NCBI GenBank assembly: GCA_019054805.1
Contig: JAHQIY010000003.1
Location: 4,712,001-4,776,000, forward strand
Origin: Brachionus manjavacas
Lineage: Eukaryota; Rotifera; Eurotatoria; Ploima; Brachionidae
Direction: 5' to 3'
DNA: 64,000 nt
The position numbers and the translations under genes were made by a program. The notes below the pieces were generated by a model. That model did not search any database, was not told the DNA's origin, and was given only the letters and a program-made list of their open reading frames with translations. Below are positions 57,401 to 64,000 of this stretch, one piece after another. How positions within the stretch are numbered: the stretch's first letter is position 1; every line of letters begins with the position of its first letter.

Positions 57401-59346
57401 GTCGAATAAATGAGCAAGTTTTATTGATCTCATTTAATAAATAAAACATTAAAACAACAACCAACTTTGAATGAAAGTAAATTTACAATGAGTTGAAACA
57501 AAATTTCAATTAATGATTAAATTTAATTACTGACTCACAACAATTGCGTGGTTTCTTGTGCGCACCAAAAATAAAAACTTCAAAGGAATAGTTTATTAAA
57601 ACATAGACGGAAAATTGTAGGAAAATACTACAATCCGAATAGTGGATCAAATTAGAGGCATTATGCAATAGTGCTCAATAGAGCTAATGTTTTTGTTTCA
57701 TTAATATTTTAAATAAATTTTTCTACTTGATTTACCTTAAGTTCAGGAAATTAAAAAAAAAAATTTCGATTTTTTTCATAGTCTTTTTCTTTACCAATTC
57801 GTAAATAATTCACAACTATTTAATGAAAATTTACTATTTATTATTTTACTTTTGTTTAATATAAGTCAATGTTAGATAATAATGATCGTGTTTGCTCTAA
57901 AGATTTCTGAAAATTCGCGCAATTTTTTTGTGTTCTAATCAGAAACTATTCATCATCAAAATCTTTTGTTGATTCAACTGATTTAGTTTATTAAACTTAA
58001 TTACACTAAAAAATTAATCCAACTATATTCTTTAAATTTATAAATCTATTATCAAAAAAGCTAAGCTCGATTTGAAAATTAAAAAATAAAATTGATTCCA
58101 AGATTTCAGATACCATTAAAGCTAGATTCCTTTGTTTTAGCAAAAAATCTTTATTTTTAATTCAATTAAATGTTTTCTGAGAATAATTAATTACTTTTTT
58201 TAAATTACTTTTTATAAATTGTTTTGCAAGCGAAAACTATCAATAAAATCATGTGAATAAATTTTAGAAATTTAAATTTTCAGAAAAAAATTATCTAATT
58301 AGATGTCTGAATTTTTATTAACCCGATAAAATTATAAACATTAATAATTCAAGTAATATTTCAAAACTTACATGATGCCAAAATATTCTTATTTACATAA
58401 GAGAATTAATCGTTTGCGACAAACATTTTAAGTCATTAGCATCTTGTCAGACACCTAACTTCCGAACTGAACTTTTCAGATGAGACTCTTCAAATGCAAA
58501 AATTCAGAATAAAAATAAAAATTTATCTAAAAATTTTATTAAATTCTTAATTAAATACCAGAGGCATTAAATAATTAATTTTATCAACCAAATTCCCACT
58601 CCCTCAATAATAAGCTAATAATTACTTATCTTTTATACAATAAATTTTAATGCTTGAACAATTTTTTTGCTTGCGTCAAGTATATATGTGACGTCAAAAA
58701 ATTTATTTATGGTATATTCTAAGGTCCAAACGCGGTCAAATTGAATAGCAAAATATCAAGACCATAAGCTCAAATAAAGTATCTTTACAAAGAAAGCACA
58801 ATAATAATTGAATATCGAATTTTCTTGTAAAATAACGAAATAATGGTTCTTGATTCTTTATCTAAAAACAAAAGATAAATGGCTGAGATAAAACAACTCA
58901 TGGAACTAACCCATTGAAAATCGAACAATTGCTCAATATGATGTAAATAGTATTATTTCTTAATGAATCTTGTTTGCTTTATTGATTGTTTAAAACAAAA
59001 ATGGTATCATGCTAATTACCAATAATAAAAAAACCGGTTTTGGAGGGCTTTTAGTTTATGGACTTTTTGAGATATCTGCCTAAGATAACCGAGCTAACTT
59101 GCATCAAATGAATTTGATTAAATTTTATTCTGTTTTTGAATCACTTAGTTTTGTTGATGTGTTGAATTTAAAAGTAGAAAATGGAACTTAAGTCGAAAAT
59201 TTTAATCCGAATTGGCTGTCTATGACAAGAATTGCATATTTATTTGAATTTTTTTGAATAGAATTAATTATTAATTATTGAAATTTTATTCAAATAAAAG
59301 AAATGATTATAAAACAGGCAAAATTTCATCAATTCGCGTGGCCTAC
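54463..59346. other. Gene-poor region
   Basis: About 4.9 kb with no supportable gene. It should include the GPCR promoter/5' exons near 54,470 and the CFAP206 3' end. ORFs at 55,574 and 56,989 are short, A/T-driven and not convincing. No inverted repeat or array was noticed. Confidence 0.45.
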
Positions 59347-62300
59347 TCATTTCTGATCAACATCTAGAGTAAGATCTACTTTCTGCATTTGAGTTGGTTT
59401 GAATGATCCATCTGAATTGCGCTCGACCCCTCTTAGGCCGGACAAATATACTTTAGGTTGTGGAACATTTGAATAGCTATCTGTTTTGGTCTGTGCACCT
59501 TTCTCTCTTTAAATGAAAAAATTAAATTAAAAAGAAACAATTTTGTTAACACATCTCGTGTTTTTATATTTAAAAAAAAAAGAAATGGTTTAACAGTTAA
59601 ATCCAGAATTTGCATCAACATAAATTTATTTCTAATCGTCTTCAAAATATAATATATTTGATAATAAAATATGTTGAATTTTTTTTAAATATTAAGCATT
59701 AATTAATCATTTTTTCTTGAAATAAAAATTTTTAGCAAAATGTTGGCAAAAAATTTATCATTTCTTGGTTGAATTTATGAAAATATTAAAACGAAATTTA
59801 AGAAAACCTAAAAAATTGCAATTTTATCGAGCTGGTAAATCACAATTAGAAATTTTTTAATTCAAATTACCATCAAAAAATGACATTAGTTTACAGTATT
59901 AATTTAACATGATGGTCAATGGTAAGCTTACTTCTCTATTCGTAAATTTGTAAATAGTTTCTTTTTAGATATTTTCTTTGAATTTTGAAAATTTTAATAT
60001 TTTCAAGATTTTTTCTAAAAAAAATGACGTAAATTTTCGTCAATTCTTACTTTTTTAAAAATGGAAAAATAGAGAATTTACAAAATTCAGAGTAAGCGCA
60101 AAAAAAAGACCATTTTTTTGTATATTCAGAATTTACTACTACTACTACTACTACCACTAATTTTGTTTATTTTTTCATTTCTTTTTTAAAATTTTTGACT
60201 TTTATGCCAAAAATCACTTAATTTCTCAGCCTTAAAAAATCTGCTTTGATTTTTTGGTCTTTTCAATCAAAAGATAAAGCTTTTGATAAATTAGAAGCTG
60301 AGTAATATAAAAATCAGCTAATGACATAATCTAGCAGACCAGACTTTTTTAATTAACCTAATTTTCAAATTTTTGATTTAAATAAAAATGACCATTGAAC
60401 AAAATATATTATCTTTTGAATTTTAATTAAAATTTTAGTTCTAAGATTGAATTATAAAAGAGTTAAGTTTAGAGCAATAAAAAAATTCTATTTTGTAGAA
60501 GCGCCTCAAAATTAATTCTTAAATTTCCACAAAAAAAATTAATGTATTTTAAGGTGTATAAAAACTTATTCAAATGAAACTTATGCGGTTTTGTTAATTT
60601 TAGGTAAAAAAAACAAAAAAAAATCATTCATAGATATCATTAATTAAAATAAATAAACTAAAATTTTTGACAATTATTAAAATCTATAGGAGAATAATTT
60701 CAGAAGCTGACGAAAATTTTGATAAATTCAGTAAAAAGAAAAAAAATTTTTTAAAATTTAAGCTAGCAAACGATGTTCTTGTATTCTAAAAAATAATCAT
60801 AAGTTTTGAATTTTATTTAAATAACCAGTTTTGGACTTTGAAACAATGAAGAAAAATCAAATAGAAAAGTGATTTGATTCTTCCTTTTTCATTACTCTTA
60901 ACTTTACTCTTTTCTTCAATAAACAGGAATAGAAAATTTGAATATTTAAAAAAATTTCCACTGTTTTGATTTTATCTAAAATGTCAAATAATATTTTATC
61001 CTAACTCACTCATATTCTCTAGCAAATTTAATTAATCTGCAATATTAAAATATCCATTGATACCAATAAAAAGTAAATGATACTAATTTTAATTTAACTT
61101 AAATTATAATTGTTTCATTGATACCAAATAGTATTTTCAAAAACACAGTCTTGATATTAAAATAAGGCAGTTGGAAAAAGATGAAATTATGATTTTCAAA
61201 AACATGCTTAGTTTATATGTAAAAACAAATGATGGTAAATCTTTTGATAAAAAAACTTCAAAAAAATTGAATTTCTTTTGTGACGCTTTTTTAAAACAAT
61301 TTTTTGATATCATCAATTAAAATTAATATCATTGTTTTTATTAAGTATCATTTAATTATTTTTGATATTACAAAATAATTTACTTTAGATAAAAATTTGT
61401 AACAGAAAATTAATTGTAGCAGCGCGTAAAATAAAGTTGTAGGATAAATTTTATCTTTTTAAAAAATGCTTACTTAGGTAGCCAAGTTTGAGTAACATTT
61501 TCTCTTCTGTAATTGCTGAAATCAGTTTGAACTGAATGCGTTACTTTGTTTCTCAAATTGGTCTAGAAAAAAATGCCATTAATGCTTTTTTGTACCAAAA
61601 AAATGTTCACTTAACCATTTTAAGTGCTTTTCTTCTCAATTCCCATTCGTTCCATTCATAAGTCTTGACTATATTGTAATCTAATATGTGAGTGTCAGTT
61701 TGGGTTTCCATGTCGGTTTTAATTATCGGTTTTTGAATCAGTTTACTCTTGAAAAAATTAAAAATTTCTTAATTTTTTATCCAGAAAAATGCTTTACATC
61801 TCCATATTGGGTAATTGACTTAAACTGATTATGCATTTCGAGTAATTGGATAAGCTCAGGATTGCGTTTGGCCGTATTAACTATTTGATTAAGATGTCTT
61901 TGGAAAAAAATTTAAACCGTGAAAATCTATAAAATCAAATTTACTGTGGAACATTTTGGGCAAATTCTGTGGCTGCTTTTTTACTAGAGAAAGCGTAAAA
62001 ATTGTTATTGTACTGAAGAACTCCGATATTGGAATTGGCTGGCAATAACAAAAAGTCGAGTTTACTTAAAGAGTGGGCGCAAAAGCCTTTGAACGCCAAA
62101 GTTAACTTTTCAAAATTTAGAGTCGTATCAGGAAAAAGCCAGTCTAAATTTTCAAAATCATTTGGGCTCATTCTTTCGCCATCAACTTCTTTAATTCTTT
62201 CAGCATCTGTTTTCACTATTTTAATCTGATCAAGGTAAGGCTGTAGGAATTCATCTGTAAAAATTTGTCTATGATTCTGAAAAATTGATTTTTTAGTTTG

Positions 62301-63997
62301 TTTAAATTATTTAATTATTAGAAATAACTACCATTGCAAAGGGCTCTAAATTGTATAAAACATTGCTAAGTACGCTAATTAATACTAGCTCGTCTTGGAA
62401 GCCTATCCATATATTTGCTAGTTGAATAAATTGAGGCTATTGGTAAAAAAGTTCACTTAAAATTTCCTAAAAAATAAATAAATACATAAACTTGAGCTGT
62501 CGGAATAGCATTTTTGGATTGAATAGTATTTTTCAAGTGATCAAGTCTTTGACCAAGCTGGACTTGCAAACTTTCCACATTTTTGGCACATATTATTATG
62601 TCATTTAAGATAGTTTTAAGGCATATTTCATGTTGTCTCACATTAACCAGCGCATCAGACAAAAGTTTTCGCTTGTAAGAGCCGAACATTTGAGAACTAT
62701 TATTTTCAAGAATGGCTATAGAAAAATATTCTAATTTAAATTTTTTTAAATCATGAGCTTGTCAAATTTAGTACAAATTAAACAAAAAAATATGCTTTGT
62801 TGAAAAATTAAAGTTATAGATAAAAAAAATAAAATCTTAAATCAATCAAATTAGAATTTTTCTGTCCAAAAAAAATAAATTTCAAGTTAAAAAAGTGATA
62901 GTGTTGACATTTTTTTGGATTTTTTTAATCTTAAATTACAATTTTTCAAAAAATTTTGTTCGATTTGTACTGAATTTCACAGCACCTTATTTTTTTTCTA
63001 AACAGTACCTGTGTATTTGTATGCTGACTTAACTGTATGTTCAATAACTTTGTCTACTTCTTCAGTTGTGGCCGGAATTGCCTGGTTAAGAATTGCTGGT
63101 ACTAGGAAAGAATAAAATTAAATTTTTAGTTAATAATTTTCATCAATTACAATCATCGATTCCTTCGCCCCCTTTTCCGCACTCTTTGTTAAACAATCTT
63201 ATTCCAGTTACTATTAGACTGAGCTCTACCAGTTGTTTTTCTTTATCACGTTTGCTCATGGACATAAATGTCCCAAGCTCGATTGGGGGAAAGACACTTT
63301 GTAGGGCAGCTATTTTAAAAATGTCATAAAAATTTTAATTTAAACCATGAAATAAAAAACCTGTCGCTTCACGGACAACTGATATGTCAGTTGGACTTCC
63401 TAAGCCAGAGCGTAGTAAAATTGCTGAAACAATTTTTCTGTATAGTGTTTCAAGGTCTTCTTTCGTTTTTGCTCTAGAGTCGGTTATTTCTCTGATTACA
63501 GGCTGCAAACGCGACTCCAGCACTCTTCTATGTTCCTCTAAAAATTCGGCTAATAATAAACAAATTCAAAAAATAAATCAGTGTAATAGGATTTTTAAAA
63601 ATTTGGTTACATCTGGTGGTGTAGTTCATATCAAAATAAACTTGCATTTTTATTGTGTCAAGAGATGGCGAACGCACATCCAAAAGACGGTCAACGCAGA
63701 GCTTTATAAATAGACAAATTAGCTTTGTTTGTAAATTGAATAGAATTTTACTTTAATAAGTTTCTGCACGTCATCTTTAGTCAATTGCCTATCTACGTGA
63801 AATTGGTTATCAGGATCTAGAACCACTGCTTTTACCTTGGATAATTTTTTTATTTGAAAAATAAGCTAAAAAACTAATTTGAAAATTACAATAAAAGCGA
63901 CCAGGGTCTCGGAAACAATTTGGCCTCTAGTTGTGCATTCTTGTATTATTTCTCTGATTATGTTTTTGATTACAGTTTCTGCTTGAGTTTTTGACAT
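59347..63997 (-). CDS. CFAP206: Cilia- and flagella-associated protein 206
   Basis: Axonemal protein needed for radial spoke 2 and motility in cilia. The complete gene has 13 exons: 63890-63997, 63752-63835, 63611-63701, 63361-63549, 63151-63309, 63009-63101, 62492-62715, 62332-62436, 61945-62276, 61798-61897, 61616-61747, 61474-61562, 59347-59506. All phases agree and give 621 residues, against 622 in human. Landmarks: start MSKTQAETVIKNIIREI, CTTRGQIVSETL, DTIKMQVYFDMNY, FLEEHRRVLESRL, LLRSGLGSPTDI, FNKECGKGGEGIDD, LDWLFPDTT, AFKGFCAHS, LLLPANSNIGVL, YAFSSKKAA, YEWNEWELRRKA, HSVQTDFSNYRREN, and C-terminal PQPKVYLSGLRG. Most introns are 48-71 bases; intron 6 (about 290) holds a fragment of the 22,534 repeat and intron 12 is 2 kb. 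The start ATG lies four bases from the window edge. Confidence 0.96.
59507..61473 (-). other. CFAP206 intron 12
   Basis: Large AT-rich intron. Contains a (TAC)n microsatellite at about 60,137-60,156. No ORF or mobile element recognised. Confidence 0.6.
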
Positions 63998-64000
63998 TTT

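Overview
The window is AT-rich genomic DNA from an animal. Protein genes are split by many short introns (41-66 bases, GT...AG, several AG acceptors with little pyrimidine tract). Products include cilia protein CFAP206, a rhodopsin-class receptor, RPN2, mL49, NSMCE3, Rap1 and a mitochondrial isoleucyl-tRNA synthetase, and there is a nuclear tRNA gene with an intron. The overall look (roughly a quarter G+C, compact introns, ciliary gene, GH18 chitinase-like gene) fits a small aquatic invertebrate such as a monogonont rotifer. That placement is inference; no species can be read from the sequence alone.

Layout. 1-8,764 is gene-dense: 3' part of RPN2 (+), MRPL49 (+), an elongator tRNA-Met with an 18-nt intron (-), NSMCE3 (-), Rap1 (-), AMDHD2/NagA (-). 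8,765-19,932 is gene-poor and holds a LINE 3' fragment, a TTAA-flanked inverted-repeat element, a long inverted-repeat element around a GGTGAAC motif cluster, and another LINE remnant. 19,933-35,585 carries three minus-strand genes: mitochondrial IARS2 (one intron with two foldback elements), a nine-exon C45/tan-like N-terminal-nucleophile hydrolase, and a seven-exon molybdo-flavoenzyme of the aldehyde oxidase/xanthine dehydrogenase family. The latter has a small Merlin-like element in its largest intron. 35,586-40,215 holds a foldback element, one orphan exon-like segment and the 3' exon of a C1orf50-like gene. 40,216-49,723 is a six-exon GH18 chitinase-like gene whose 5.7-kb first intron houses a 2.4-kb Merlin DNA transposon. 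Then come a 5'-truncated LINE, an intronless peptide-type GPCR (-), a 5-kb gene-poor stretch, and a complete 13-exon CFAP206 gene (-) that begins four bases before the right edge.

The genes form no operon or shared pathway; they are ordinary host genes interleaved with mobile elements. The most unusual material is the Merlin group. The autonomous copy has 114-bp terminal inverted repeats differing at one base, an exact 8-bp target duplication, arrays of GTGACC motifs inside both ends, and a transposase whose last exon adds an acidic tail and a C2H2 finger. It is broken by one frameshift. A 606-bp relative in the oxidase intron and a third related end near 18,224 suggest a locally diverse family. 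Exon boundaries were worked out by hand from splice signals, reading phase and remembered family sequence; none was tested against transcripts.
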